Part shown: positions 1-9,381 of the stretch, piece by piece | Layout of the letters: every line of letters begins with the position of its first letter | How positions within the stretch are numbered: the stretch's first letter is position 1 | Origin: Clostridium sp. CAG:568 | GTDB lineage: Bacteria > Bacillota_I > Bacilli_A > RFN20 > CAG-288 | DNA: 48,876 nucleotides | Assembly (NCBI GenBank): GCA_000434395.1 | Contig: FR878801.1 | Location: 1-48,876 of the forward strand | Reading direction: 5' to 3' | Translations under genes and position numbers: made by a program | The notes under the pieces: generated by a model | Databases searched by the model: none | What the model was told of the DNA's origin: nothing | What the model saw: only the letters and a program-made list of their open reading frames with translations

Positions 1-68
1 TGTTTGTGGGGAAAAATATATAAATTTCTTCTATACTTAATATTTGTTATTGGTTAATTTTCAATAAT

Positions 69-97
69 TTGCTTAGATTGAATTATTTTTATATAAT
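69..97 (+). promoter_or_regulatory. Sigma-A promoter of the asp23-fakA pair
   Basis: A -35 TTGCTT (69-74) and a -10 TATAAT (92-97) are separated by 17 bases. The start codon of the Asp23-like gene follows about 25 bases downstream, with a strong AAGGAGG ribosome site at 112-118. Confidence 0.75.
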
Positions 98-121
98 ATT
101 ATGCCTTTTTAAAGGAGGTAT

Positions 122-463
122 ATGAGAAAACTAATTAAGAAAAGCCAATTAAAAGATGATGCTAGATTGCTTTCAAATAAAATAGTCGATTCGATTGAAA
201 CTTGCGCTGGCGTTATTGGCTTTTCTCCTAGTTCATCCTTTAAAAGGATTCTTGGTTCATTTGTCATTAATGTATTTGATGGTGGATTGAATCTTCGTTA
301 TTATTACGATGGTAGGGTTATTATCTTATGTCATTTGATTATATCCTATCCAGTTTCTTTAAAAGCAGTTGGTGAAGTTGTGACTCAAAATATTAAATAT
401 TGGGTTAACTATTATGGCTTTGATTTGAAATCTCTTAATGTTGTTATTGAATCGATGGATTGA
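122..463 (+). CDS. Asp23/Gls24 family protein (YloU-like)
   Basis: This 113-residue protein matches the Asp23/Gls24 family, small envelope-stress-associated proteins with no known enzymatic activity. The sequence shows the family pattern of a conserved opening segment around VDSIETCAGVIGF, a variable middle with GGLNLRYYYDGRVIILCHLIISYPVSL, and a closing amphipathic stretch with VVTQNIKYWVNYYGFDLKSLNVVIESM. It has a clear promoter and an AAGGAGG ribosome site 4 bases before the ATG. It stands directly before the fatty-acid kinase gene, as yloU stands before yloV in Bacillus, which supports the assignment. The exact role is not known even in well studied relatives. The TGA stop is one indication that TGA is not read as tryptophan here. 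Confidence 0.8.
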   Translation: MRKLIKKSQLKDDARLLSNKIVDSIETCAGVIGFSPSSSFKRILGSFVINVFDGGLNLRYYYDGRVIILCHLIISYPVSLKAVGEVVTQNIKYWVNYYGFDLKSLNVVIESMD

Positions 464-491
464 TTAAACTATTTGTGGGGTAAAAAACAAT

Positions 492-2225
492 ATGGTTAAA
501 CTTGATGGAATTTTGTTAAAACAAATGATTATATCTGGATCTAATAATATCTTTAATTCTTATCCAGATATAGATGCTTTGAATGTCTTCCCAGTACCTG
601 ATGGTGACACTGGAACTAATATGAATTTGACTATGAGTTCTGGTGCTAAAGAAGTATCTACTACTGATGATAGCAATATATATAATGTTGCTAAAGCATT
701 CAGCCGTGGATTGCTCTTAGGAGCTAGAGGAAACTCTGGAGTTATCTTATCTCAAATCTTCCGTGGATTTGCAGAAGGTTTAAAAGGTAAGGAAGAGGCT
801 GATGCCGTCGATATTGCAGAAGCGTTCATGGTGGGTAAGGAAGTTGCTTACAAGGCAGTTATGAAGCCTGTTGAAGGAACAATGCTTACTGTTGAAAGAG
901 AAGCTGCCATGGTCCTTTATGAAAAAGCTGAAAGAGGCATGCCAATCGATGAAGCAATCGATATATTTTTATCCGAAGCTGAAGCTTCTTTGAAGAGAAC
1001 ACCTAATCTTTTACCTGTATTAAAGGAAGTTGGTGTTGTTGATAGTGGTGGAGCAGGTTTTTGCAAAGTTATAGAAGGATTCTCCAAGGCATTGCACAAT
1101 GAAATTGTTCAAAGAAATATGCCTGATGTTGTTTCTACCCCTGTCAGTGAAAACAAAGAAGAATTTAATGCCTCAAATCCTGTTCAAGCCAAACTTGAGC
1201 ATAAGGACTTTGGATATTGTACTGAATTTATTCTTCAACTTCCTGAAAATCCTCAAGAGATTGGAAAACATAAGTTTGATGAACATCGTTTCCGTTCTGT
1301 TTTGAATAATTATGGTAATTCAATAGTAGCTGTAAGAGATGATGATTTGGTCAAAGTACATATTCACGCAAAGAAACCTGGAACAGTATTTAATTACGCT
1401 CAGCAATTTGGTGAATTTATTAAACTTAAAGTTGAATCCATGACTCAACAACATGAGCACATTATTGATTTGGCTAAAGAAGGAAAAGCAACTGCTCCTA
1501 AGCAAGAATATGAGGACAAGCCTGTTGAAGCAAATGACACTACACCTTTGAAAGAGTATGCTTCCGTCGCTGTCTGTGCCGGTGATGGAATTGCTGAATT
1601 GTTCCACACAGGAATTGGTGTAGATGGAATTGTCACTGGTGGTCAAACCATGAACCCATCTACCGCTGATATTACTGATGCTGTTTTAAAAGTTCATGCA
1701 AAGAATGTCTTTGTATATCCTAACAATGGAAATATTGTAATGGCTGCTTCTAGTGCGGCTGATATCCTTGCTCCTAAGGGTATAAATGTAATAGTAGTTC
1801 CTACTAAGACAATTCCTGAAGGAATGATTGCGGCTATGATGTTCAATCCTTCCGTAAGTCCTGAATCTAATAAGACAGAGATGCTTGAAGCTATTTCTCA
1901 AGTTAAATCCGGAGAGGTTACTTACGCAGTGAGAGATACTACAATTGGTGGTGTTTCTGTCAAGAAGAATCAATTTATGGGAATGCATGGAAAATCCATA
2001 GCGGCTGTAGGTGATGACAAAATTGATGCACTCAACAAATTATTGGAATCTATGATGGATGATAATTCATCAATCATCACTGTTCTTTGTGGTGAAGATA
2101 TCGATGAAGCAACACGTGGTTCAATCGAAGCTGATCTTCAAAAGAAATATGGAAGTCGAGCTGATATCGATGTTAAATATGGTGGTCAACCTGTCTATTC
2201 CTTCATCGTATCTGTAGAAGATTAA
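492..2225 (+). CDS. fakA: Fatty acid kinase catalytic subunit FakA (DhaK/DhaL-like, YloV)
   Basis: FakA phosphorylates fatty acids carried by FakB (DegV-like) proteins, giving acyl-phosphate that feeds the PlsX/PlsY route into phospholipid. The N-terminal DhaL-type ATP-binding domain is evident: ALNVFPVPDGDTGTNMN has the metal-binding aspartates at about residues 37 and 39, and the glycine-rich ARGNSGVILSQIFRGF follows. The middle and C-terminal parts (ITGGQTMNPSTADI, PNNGNIVMAA) fit the family. Length, 577 residues, is slightly above the usual 550. It lies 28 bases after the asp23-like gene and is followed by a strong terminator, so the two probably form one unit. No FakB gene is visible in the window; plsX lies 3 kb downstream. 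Confidence 0.9.
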   Translation: MVKLDGILLKQMIISGSNNIFNSYPDIDALNVFPVPDGDTGTNMNLTMSSGAKEVSTTDDSNIYNVAKAFSRGLLLGARGNSGVILSQIFRGFAEGLKGKEEADAVDIAEAFMVGKEVAYKAVMKPVEGTMLTVEREAAMVLYEKAERGMPIDEAIDIFLSEAEASLKRTPNLLPVLKEVGVVDSGGAGFCKVIEGFSKALHNEIVQRNMPDVVSTPVSENKEEFNASNPVQAKLEHKDFGYCTEFILQLPENPQEIGKHKFDEHRFRSVLNNYGNSIVAVRDDDLVKVHIHAKKPGTVFNYAQQFGEFIKLKVESMTQQHEHIIDLAKEGKATAPKQEYEDKPVEANDTTPLKEYASVAVCAGDGIAELFHTGIGVDGIVTGGQTMNPSTADITDAVLKVHAKNVFVYPNNGNIVMAASSAADILAPKGINVIVVPTKTIPEGMIAAMMFNPSVSPESNKTEMLEAISQVKSGEVTYAVRDTTIGGVSVKKNQFMGMHGKSIAAVGDDKIDALNKLLESMMDDNSSIITVLCGEDIDEATRGSIEADLQKKYGSRADIDVKYGGQPVYSFIVSVED

Positions 2226-2232
2226 TTTATTT

Positions 2233-2259
2233 AAACTCGGATTGAGTCCGAGTTTTTTT
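2233..2259 (+). terminator. Rho-independent terminator after fakA
   Basis: A 9-bp perfect stem (AAACTCGGA with TCCGAGTTT) and a 5-base loop run into seven T residues directly after the fakA stop. Confidence 0.9.
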
Positions 2260-2319
2260 GTATTATTTTTTTGAAATAGATTTGAAATATGTTAAATTAT
2301 TAAAAAGAGGGTTTGGTAT

Positions 2320-2856
2320 ATGGCAAAGATAGATAATGAATTAGTCGACAAAATGAAACTTATGATAGGAGAGGATGATTCAATTCTTGTGGATGGTTCA
2401 GCCTTGATGGTAGAAGGAAGTATTGAATTCTTTAAGAACTTAATTACTGTGATGCCGAAGTTCAAAGATAAGACTTTGATAATTCCTATCGAAGGAGTAA
2501 ATGCTGTCAATAAAGCTTTACAAGGCAGATTTAAAGCTAAGAAGGCAATGGCTAGTGATGTTATAAAAGAATGGCTTCAGGATGCAATTGTTTATTCTCA
2601 AAAGCCTAAATCAAATTTGATATTTGTCGGTGAATCTACCGGTGCTTTTAGTGAGAAGACAGTTCTTAATCAAGTATCTTTCCTATGTGGAAATCACAAT
2701 GTATTGCTTATTACTCAAGATCAAAAAATGACAATTCAGGCTAGAAAATTAAGAGAAAAATTAAAATTAAAAGATAAAAAATTGCATTGCTGTAAAATCA
2801 TGCCTGATGGTAGACTTGGCTTATATAGATTTGCTAACGACGAGAAAAATGAATAA
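2320..2856 (+). CDS. PIN-like domain protein of unknown role
   Basis: The 178-residue protein has the layout of a PIN-type nuclease fold: an early aspartate after a beta strand (SILVDGSALM, residues about 21-30), a central glutamate (LIIPIEGVNAVNKAL) and a late strand ending in aspartate (NVLLITQDQKMTIQARKLREK). The last segment resembles the closing motif of the PIN domains found in PhoH-type and other RNA-linked proteins. No partner antitoxin is visible, so I do not call it a toxin. It is transcribed toward recG, whose start lies 10 bases downstream, so the two are likely cotranscribed. The family call rests on pattern recognition alone. A ribosome site AAAGAGGG precedes the ATG. Confidence 0.5.
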   Translation: MAKIDNELVDKMKLMIGEDDSILVDGSALMVEGSIEFFKNLITVMPKFKDKTLIIPIEGVNAVNKALQGRFKAKKAMASDVIKEWLQDAIVYSQKPKSNLIFVGESTGAFSEKTVLNQVSFLCGNHNVLLITQDQKMTIQARKLREKLKLKDKKLHCCKIMPDGRLGLYRFANDEKNE

Positions 2857-2866
2857 AATATAAGAC

Positions 2867-4864
2867 GTGAATAAATTTGAATTATTAGAAAAACTTCAAG
2901 TTTCATCCGATATTGAAATTTTGGAGAAATTACCTAGCCGTTATATCGATTTATCACCGCTCAGCGATGATATTTTTTTGGGTGATGGAAGGATGATTAG
3001 AGGCTGTTATCAAATCTATGAGGTAAAGACTAATAGAGCTCATGGAATCATTAGATTTGGTGCAAAGAACAGTGTGAATGGAATCTGTCATTCTTTTATT
3101 ATTTATAATCAGATGTTTTATTTGAATAGAATTGCTACAGGAAAGACTTTATTTATTGTCGGCAGATATTCTGCTAGATTCAAATCTATAGTTGTCAGTG
3201 CTGTATATGAGTTATCTTCATGGTTTGTTCAATCAGAAATAAAGCCATTCTATCGTTTGCCTGGTGGAATTGGTCAATCTTATTTTATGAATGTCATAGA
3301 TAATATATTGCATTCATCATTAATGCAGTATATAGGTAACAATGTTCCTGATGAGTTTGTTAAGAAATACAGATTGATTCCTAGACGTCAAGCTTTTAAA
3401 ATTGTGCACCAACCCGATGGTAAAAAACAGCTTCAAGAAGGATTGAGAACATTTAAATATGAAGAAGCTTTGGCTTATTGTATGAAGATGGAAGTCAATA
3501 AGAGGCTTAGATCGATTTATAAGAAAGGTGCTCATTTATCGATAGATAGGAATAAGATGAATGCTTTGGTTAAGAAGCTTCCATTTTCTTTGACCAAAGA
3601 TCAAATTCAATGCACTAAAGAGATAATGGATGATATGGATTCATCTAATGTTATGTTTAGAATATTACAAGGCGATGTCGGAACAGGAAAAACTGCCGTA
3701 GCTTTATTGAGTCTTTTTGCAAATACGATTAGAGGTGGGCAGGGTGTCTTGTTTGCACCTACGACTTCCCTAGCTATCCAACATTACAAAAACGCCTTAT
3801 CTTTTTATTCTGGATTTAATGTTAAAGTTGGGTTATTAATCTCTAATATGAAGCAATCTCAAAAGAAGAAATTATTGGAAGAATTAGCTTGTGGAGATAT
3901 AGATGTGTTGATTTCCACACAGGCCGGAATTGAAAAGGGTGTTACATTTAAAAAATTAACTTTATCAATCATTGATGAGCAGCAGCAATTCGGTGTCGAT
4001 CAAAGAATGACCATGATGAAAAAAGGTGATTATGTCGATACTTTGATGATGTCTGCTACTCCTATTCCTCGAACTATGTCTAGAATCGTATTTGGCGATC
4101 TCGATATATCAGAATTAAAAGAATTTCCTAAAGGAATAACAAGACATGTGGATACTAAGGTTGTGAATAGCCAAAGCCAACTTATTTCCAAAGCTATAAA
4201 TAGGGCTTTGGAAATAAAAAGACAAGTCTTTGTAGTAGTCCCTAGAATTGATGGTGATGAAGAAGATGAATCGAATAAATTATCAGCTAAAGAAGTATAT
4301 GATGATTATGTGAAGGAATATGGTGAAGATAAAGTTCAACTGCTACATGGGCGAATGAAGAAGGATGATCAAAATGAAGTATTGAACAAGTTTAGAAATA
4401 ATGAAAAACCTATATTGATTTCAACATCGATAATAGAAGTCGGGGTTGATGTACAGGAAGCTTGTCTAATGATAATTTATTCGGCAAATTATTTTGGATT
4501 ATCAGCATTGCACCAATTGCGTGGAAGAGTCGGAAGAAATGGAAAGAATGGTCTCACTTTATTGGTCTATGATGGAGATGATGATCAAGCGATAGATAAA
4601 TTGAATTATTTAGCTACGCATACAGATGGATTTGATATCAGCCAATACGATTTGAAGAGCAGAGGCGCTGGTGATTGGGCAGGTACTGATCAATCCGGAC
4701 ATGATGGTTTATCAGTAATCAATTTTGACAAGGATAGGAAAATATTCGAATGTGCTATGGAAGATGCTAAGGAAATATTAGATAATGCCAATTCGAATGA
4801 AGGATTTAATTTGTATAAGAAGAAAATAATACATGACGAGAACTTAGAAAAGATACTAGTCTAA
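2867..4864 (+). CDS. recG: ATP-dependent DNA helicase RecG
   Basis: RecG remodels stalled replication forks and Holliday junctions. The order is as expected: an N-terminal wedge/OB region, then the helicase with Walker A GDVGTGKT (residues 269-276), the DEQQ box IIDEQQQFGVDQR (D370), motif III SATPIPRTM, and the C-terminal lobe with VLLHGRMK-type and LRGRVGRNG motifs. At 665 residues it is of normal length. The start is a GTG with only a weak upstream purine stretch, 10 bases after the PIN-like gene, suggesting coupled translation. Its 3' end overlaps the convergent Nudix gene by 9 bases. recG immediately upstream of plsX (with the Nudix gene between) matches Bacillus gene order. Confidence 0.95.
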   Translation: MNKFELLEKLQVSSDIEILEKLPSRYIDLSPLSDDIFLGDGRMIRGCYQIYEVKTNRAHGIIRFGAKNSVNGICHSFIIYNQMFYLNRIATGKTLFIVGRYSARFKSIVVSAVYELSSWFVQSEIKPFYRLPGGIGQSYFMNVIDNILHSSLMQYIGNNVPDEFVKKYRLIPRRQAFKIVHQPDGKKQLQEGLRTFKYEEALAYCMKMEVNKRLRSIYKKGAHLSIDRNKMNALVKKLPFSLTKDQIQCTKEIMDDMDSSNVMFRILQGDVGTGKTAVALLSLFANTIRGGQGVLFAPTTSLAIQHYKNALSFYSGFNVKVGLLISNMKQSQKKKLLEELACGDIDVLISTQAGIEKGVTFKKLTLSIIDEQQQFGVDQRMTMMKKGDYVDTLMMSATPIPRTMSRIVFGDLDISELKEFPKGITRHVDTKVVNSQSQLISKAINRALEIKRQVFVVVPRIDGDEEDESNKLSAKEVYDDYVKEYGEDKVQLLHGRMKKDDQNEVLNKFRNNEKPILISTSIIEVGVDVQEACLMIIYSANYFGLSALHQLRGRVGRNGKNGLTLLVYDGDDDQAIDKLNYLATHTDGFDISQYDLKSRGAGDWAGTDQSGHDGLSVINFDKDRKIFECAMEDAKEILDNANSNEGFNLYKKKIIHDENLEKILV

Positions 4865-5392
4865 TAATGATTGCTGATAATAGAAGGCTAAAGCGATAGT
4901 TTTAGCGTCTGTAATTCTTCCATCCAAACACATTTTTATGAACTCTTTTGAATCTACAGTTATCAATTCAATGAATTCATCCTCATCCCTATGGATGTTT
5001 CCTTCTTTTAAATTCTTTGCAATGAAAAGTGTTATATCTTCAGTCGAATACGCACAGGCTGGATAGATTTCTCCTACTTTAATCAATTTAGATGCTTTAA
5101 GACCAGTCTCTTCTTCTAATTCTCTTTTAGCTGTGTCTTCTATGCTTTCACCATCATTTGCTTTTCCTGCCGGTACTTCAATGTATTCTTTGCTAATAGG
5201 ATATCTATATTGTTTTTCTAAGATGATTTTTCCTTGATCTGTGATAGGTAGAATAGCAGCGGCTTTGCAATGAATAACGTATTCTCTAGTGGTTTTGTCA
5301 TTGTTTGGACAGAGAACTTCATCTTTGTATACTTTTAATAGTTTTCCATCAAATACTTTTGTGGATTTAATTTTTTCTTCTTTTAAGTTCAT
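4856..5392 (-). CDS. nudF: Nudix hydrolase, ADP-ribose pyrophosphatase type
   Basis: The protein carries a complete Nudix box: G-x5-E-x7-REL-x-EE-x-G-L within AGKANDGESIEDTAKRELEE and the following TGL. The surrounding sequence, starting NLKEEKIKSTKVFDGKLLKVYKDEV and with VPAGK before the box, is typical of ADP-ribose pyrophosphatases that split ADP-ribose into AMP and ribose 5-phosphate. I place the start at the internal Met at 5392 because this is where family members begin. A longer reading frame opens at 5413 with 7 extra residues; a TATAAT at 5420-5425 on this strand would put the RNA start next to that ATG, which favours the shorter form. It converges on recG. Confidence 0.85.
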   Translation of the reverse strand: MNLKEEKIKSTKVFDGKLLKVYKDEVLCPNNDKTTREYVIHCKAAAILPITDQGKIILEKQYRYPISKEYIEVPAGKANDGESIEDTAKRELEEETGLKASKLIKVGEIYPACAYSTEDITLFIAKNLKEGNIHRDEDEFIELITVDSKEFIKMCLDGRITDAKTIALAFYYQQSLLD

Positions 5393-5488
5393 AATATGGT
5401 CTTGCTTCCTCATTTAAAGATTATAACCTTATTCTCATTCCTGAGTATTTGATATACTAAATACTGCTTGAAGGAGGTAGTTATAAAT

Positions 5489-6478
5489 ATGAAGATTGCA
5501 GTGGATATGATGGGTTCAGACCTCGGCCCAGTCGAATTATCAAGTGGAGTTAAAACTTTTCTAGATAAAAAACAAGATGTGAATTTAGTGTTGTTTGGAG
5601 ATGCTTCAAAGTTAGAAGATTTCAAAGATAATCCCCGTGTAGAAATTGTTAACACTACTGAAATTGTTCCGATGGAAGTATCTCCTTTGGAATTTTTGAG
5701 AATGAAAGATTCTTCTATGATTCAAGCTTTGAAAAGAGCTAATATGGATCAAGAAATCGAAGGTGTTGTATCAGCTGGGTCAACCGGTGGATTCGTCACA
5801 GGTGCCACATTGATTCTTAAAAATATTCCGGGTGTTCCCAGAGCTGGATTGACTGGTCCTTTCCCAACTAAAGTAAAAGGAAAGAGAACTGTTGTTTTGG
5901 ATATTGGTGCCTCTAACCATAACACTGGAGAGGAATTGGTTTGTTTTGCTAAACTCGGATATTTATATTCAAAACTAATTTTAGAAAATGAAAATCCTAG
6001 TGTCTATTTGCTCTCAAACGGAGTAGAAAAAGGAAAAGGTTTGGAGGAGACTACTAAAGCTGACGAGTTGCTCACCAATATGAACTTCCATGGCTATATG
6101 GGAAGATGTGAAGCAAGAGAAGTGTTGGATGGTGAACACGATGTCATAGTCACTACTGGATATCCTGGAAACATTTTGCTCAAGACTATTGAAGGAACAG
6201 CAAAGATGATGGGTTCTTTGTTGAAACAAGCATTTAAAAAGAATTTATCTACTAAGATGGGATATCTTTTAGCAAAAAGTGGAATCCAAGATATGATGAA
6301 GACTATGGATTCTAAAGAATTAGGTGGAGCCATGTTATTAGGTGTTAATAAAGTTGCAGTGAAAGCTCATGGCAATTCTAACGGATATGCTTTCTATAAT
6401 GCTTTAAATGTGGCATATAAGATGATTTCATCTGGTCTTATTCCTGCAATTAAAAAGGAGATGGAAGATGAAAGATAA
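5489..6478 (+). CDS. plsX: Phosphate acyltransferase PlsX
   Basis: PlsX exchanges acyl carrier protein and phosphate on fatty acyl groups, giving the acyl-phosphate used by PlsY for membrane lipid synthesis. The N-terminus MKIAVDMMGSDLGP, the segment VSAGSTGGFVTGATLIL and RTVVLDIGASNHNT are characteristic. The ATG at 5489 is chosen because AAGGAGG lies at 471-477 of the same kilobase (5471-5477) with good spacing; a TTG further upstream would sit inside this ribosome site. Length is 329 residues, as usual. The rnc gene begins 11 bases before its stop, so the two are translationally coupled. It links functionally to FakA upstream. Confidence 0.95.
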   Translation: MKIAVDMMGSDLGPVELSSGVKTFLDKKQDVNLVLFGDASKLEDFKDNPRVEIVNTTEIVPMEVSPLEFLRMKDSSMIQALKRANMDQEIEGVVSAGSTGGFVTGATLILKNIPGVPRAGLTGPFPTKVKGKRTVVLDIGASNHNTGEELVCFAKLGYLYSKLILENENPSVYLLSNGVEKGKGLEETTKADELLTNMNFHGYMGRCEAREVLDGEHDVIVTTGYPGNILLKTIEGTAKMMGSLLKQAFKKNLSTKMGYLLAKSGIQDMMKTMDSKELGGAMLLGVNKVAVKAHGNSNGYAFYNALNVAYKMISSGLIPAIKKEMEDER

Positions 6479-7244
6479 GCCTACGTTAGATACGACGACT
6501 CCTCTTCCTGAAAATCAGTCTCCAATCGATGGTTCTTTTCCGGAACAAAAGCCTAGAAAATTCGACACTTTGCGCGAATTGATTCTTTCATTGGTTCCCG
6601 AGGCTAAGAGGATGAAATTATATGAAGAAGCTTTTACCCATTCTTCGTATTCAAACGAGCATCGCGATAGTTCAAGTTATGAAAGATTGGAATTTTTAGG
6701 GGATGGTGTTTTAGATTTAGTTGTTGGTGATCTTGTTTTTAGAGCACATAAGAAATATACACCAGGCAAATTATCTAAATTAAGATCTTCTATTGTCGAA
6801 GGAAGAAATCTTACAGAGATTGCAATAAAGCTTGGATTTGCTCCATATGTAAAATTTTCCAATGGAGAGAAGAAAAATGCCCAGTATCATGGACATATCT
6901 TTGAGGATGTCTTCGAGTCATTTATCGGTGCTATGTATTTGGACTTAGGGTATGACTATGCCTATGAATTTATTTCAAAGACAATGGCTGAGTATGTGAG
7001 TGGAGCAGAAACAGCGGGTGAAAGAGATTGGAAGAGTGATCTCTTGGAAGAAATCCAAAGTGAATTTAAGACTTTGGTTGAATTTGAAATAGTTAAAGAA
7101 TCAGGAATTAATACTGATAAGACATTTGAAGCAGTTGCAAAAGTCAATGGAGTTATTTTAGGAACTGGAATTGGACATAACAAGAAGCAAGCTGAAACCG
7201 AAGCTGCTAAAGAAGCTTTGTTGTCCAGACAAAGGAGCAATTGA
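6468..7244 (+). CDS. rnc: Ribonuclease III
   Basis: RNase III cuts double-stranded RNA and matures rRNA precursors. In a type II CRISPR host it also cuts the tracrRNA-crRNA duplex, so this gene is a likely partner of the cas9 locus 29 kb away. The catalytic signature ERLEFLGDGVLDL starts at residue 72, and the second acidic cluster GHIFEDVFESFIGAMYLD follows. The C-terminal quarter (from about 183) is a double-stranded RNA-binding domain ending in GHNKKQAETEAAKEAL. The first 30 residues are a low-complexity leader rich in T, P and Q, beyond the usual start. The ATG overlaps plsX; a GGAG box lies just upstream. Family length is typical at 258. Confidence 0.95.
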   Translation: MKDKPTLDTTTPLPENQSPIDGSFPEQKPRKFDTLRELILSLVPEAKRMKLYEEAFTHSSYSNEHRDSSSYERLEFLGDGVLDLVVGDLVFRAHKKYTPGKLSKLRSSIVEGRNLTEIAIKLGFAPYVKFSNGEKKNAQYHGHIFEDVFESFIGAMYLDLGYDYAYEFISKTMAEYVSGAETAGERDWKSDLLEEIQSEFKTLVEFEIVKESGINTDKTFEAVAKVNGVILGTGIGHNKKQAETEAAKEALLSRQRSN

Positions 7245-7246
7245 TT

Positions 7247-9043
7247 ATGGGACTTATAAATTGGTTAAAACAAAAAATATTTCATAAGAAGGATGAAGAT
7301 AAAAAAGAAGGGAAGCCTGTAGAACCAGTTGAGGAAAATCTCAAATCTGAAGAAGCAAAAGACAAAACTTCAGGTGAAAGTGTTGTCGAAAAGACTTTAG
7401 AAGGAAATAAGGTCGACGAGGAACCTATATTTGAAGTTAAAAAAGAGGAAATAAAAGAAGAATCTCTTCAACCGGAAGTAGTAAAAGAAGAACAATCTGT
7501 AGAGCAATCAATCGAAGATAAAGTTGAAACTAAGGAAGAACCTGTAGTCGAAGAAAACACATTAGAGGAACCAGTTCAACCTGAGGTTAAAGAAGAACAA
7601 AAAATTGAAGAACAGCCAGTTGAAGAAAATAAAGTAGAAGATAATTCATCTATCAAAGATGAAGAAAAACATGAACCTTCCAAGGAAAATAAACAGTCTA
7701 GTTTTGAAGAACCTGTAATTCAAAACAATACTGATGGAATTGAGAATAATAATGAATTTGAATATTCAAATCCTTTATTGGATTTGGTATTTGAAGATAA
7801 ACTTGAAAAGAAAGAATCTAAAGTAGAAGTAAATGATGAGCAACCAATCGAAGACAAAGCTGAAACTAAAGAAGAACCTATAGTCGAGAAAGAATTATCA
7901 GATGAACCTGTTCAAGCTGAGATTAAAGAAGAGCAACATGCTGAAGAAAATAAGGCAGAAGAAAAAGAGAATGAAGAAGATGAAGTAATAGAAGAAAAAG
8001 AAGAGCAAACAAAAGAGGCTGAGCAAGTCAATTCTACTGATGAACCAGTGATTGAGAAGAAAAATGATGAAGCTACAACCAAAAAAGTTGAAGTTGATCA
8101 CGAAACTAAGATTTATAATTTGGGTTTAGCTAAATCTCGTGAAGGGTTTGGTGCAAGATTGAATTCTATCGCAAACAAATATAAAGAAGCTAATAGCGAC
8201 TATTTCGATGAATTGGAACGTTGCTTAATTGAGGCTGATGTCGGTGTTAATTTGACGATGTCAGTTTTAGATGAAACTGAAAAGATGGCAGCTTCTCAAC
8301 ACTTGGATAATCCTAAAGAAATCAATGATTTGTTAGTTGATAATTTGTTTATGAATTACGCTAAATCTGGTGATTCATTCCAAACTGAAATTAAATTTGA
8401 TCCAGAGAATCCAACTGTTCTTTTAATGGTTGGTGTCAATGGAACAGGAAAGACTACAACAATTGCAAAATTAGCAAAGCATTATAAAGAACTTGGAAAG
8501 AAAGTTTTGCTGGTAGCTGCTGATACTTTCCGTGCTGGAGCAGTCCAACAATTATCTATTTGGGCTAATAGAATAGGTGTAGATATTTTTGAAAGAGGAC
8601 AAGGTGCTGACCCCGCATCTGTTTGTTTTGATGCTATTAAGAAAGCAATCAATGATAAATATGATTTGGTGATGGTTGATACAGCCGGAAGACTTCATAC
8701 TAAGGATTATTTGATGGCGGAGCTAGGAAAGGTAAACAGAGTCATTAAGAAGGTCCTTCCTGTGGCACCTCAAGAGATTTGGCTTGCTTTGGATGCAAAC
8801 ACTGGACAAAATGGAGTTCAACAAGCTAAAGTTTTTAAAGAAGTGACTCCTTTGACTGGTGTTGTAATAACCAAGATGGATGGCACATCTAAAGGTGGAA
8901 TCATCTTAGCAATTCGTGATCAACTCGGTGTACCTGTTAGATTTATTGGATTAGGTGAACATGAGGATGATCTTCGTGAATTCGATTTGGATAGATACCT
9001 CTATGCCTTGTTAGTCGGGGAAGATGAGAATTTCGAGGAATAG
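7247..9043 (+). CDS. ftsY: Signal recognition particle receptor FtsY
   Basis: FtsY is the membrane-associated GTPase that receives SRP-ribosome complexes from Ffh. After a short basic start (GLINWLKQKIFHKK), residues about 15-290 form an exceptionally long E/K/P-rich acidic domain with internal repeats. The NG domain follows: P-loop GVNGTGKTTT at 396, DTAGRLHTKD at 478, TKMDGTSKGG, and GLGEHEDDLREFD near the end. I use the ATG at 7247 with AAAGGAG at 7231-7237 rather than the in-frame TTG at 7241. It starts 2 bases after the rnc stop and is followed by ylxM and ffh, so all SRP components sit in one transcription unit. No smc lies between rnc and ftsY, unlike Bacillus. Confidence 0.95.
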   Translation: MGLINWLKQKIFHKKDEDKKEGKPVEPVEENLKSEEAKDKTSGESVVEKTLEGNKVDEEPIFEVKKEEIKEESLQPEVVKEEQSVEQSIEDKVETKEEPVVEENTLEEPVQPEVKEEQKIEEQPVEENKVEDNSSIKDEEKHEPSKENKQSSFEEPVIQNNTDGIENNNEFEYSNPLLDLVFEDKLEKKESKVEVNDEQPIEDKAETKEEPIVEKELSDEPVQAEIKEEQHAEENKAEEKENEEDEVIEEKEEQTKEAEQVNSTDEPVIEKKNDEATTKKVEVDHETKIYNLGLAKSREGFGARLNSIANKYKEANSDYFDELERCLIEADVGVNLTMSVLDETEKMAASQHLDNPKEINDLLVDNLFMNYAKSGDSFQTEIKFDPENPTVLLMVGVNGTGKTTTIAKLAKHYKELGKKVLLVAADTFRAGAVQQLSIWANRIGVDIFERGQGADPASVCFDAIKKAINDKYDLVMVDTAGRLHTKDYLMAELGKVNRVIKKVLPVAPQEIWLALDANTGQNGVQQAKVFKEVTPLTGVVITKMDGTSKGGIILAIRDQLGVPVRFIGLGEHEDDLREFDLDRYLYALLVGEDENFEE

Positions 9044-9045
9044 AT

Positions 9046-9381
9046 ATGGAGTCGCTTGAAAACAATACATTGATAGCAACTCTATTATCCATTTATGGGA
9101 ATCTTTTAGGAAAGGCTGAACTTAGAAGAGCAGAGAAACATTATTTTGATGATTTATCTATTGCAGAGATTGCACAAAATGAAAATACATCTAGAAATGC
9201 AGTATATTTATCTTTGAAATCAGCCAAGAAAAAGCTCGAATATTTTGATAAAGTATTAAACCTAAGAGAAAAAGAGAATAAGACTATTGAACTACTTGAT
9301 AGAATAGACGAGATTGATGAAACTGGAAAGACTAAAGACTCTATAAATGAAATAAGGAGGATATGGACACATGGCATTTGA
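9046..9381 (+). CDS. ylxM: YlxM family SRP-associated protein (UPF0122)
   Basis: YlxM is a small helix-turn-helix protein resembling region 4 of sigma factors; in streptococci it modulates SRP GTPase activity. Here the 111-residue product shows LLSIYGNLLGKAELRRAEKHYFDDLSIAEIAQNENTSRNAVYLSLKSAKKKLE split over its first 70 residues, the expected HTH, followed by an acidic helical tail. It begins 2 bases after ftsY and overlaps the ffh start by 11 bases, the conserved ylxM-ffh arrangement. Translation is probably coupled to ftsY through a GAGGAA in the ftsY end. Confidence 0.9.
   Translation: MESLENNTLIATLLSIYGNLLGKAELRRAEKHYFDDLSIAEIAQNENTSRNAVYLSLKSAKKKLEYFDKVLNLREKENKTIELLDRIDEIDETGKTKDSINEIRRIWTHGI

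Noticed and set aside
2271..2298. Promoter before the PIN-like gene
   Set aside because: TTGAAA and TTAAAT-like boxes are present, but the spacing is 15-16 and several alternatives exist, so I do not list it.
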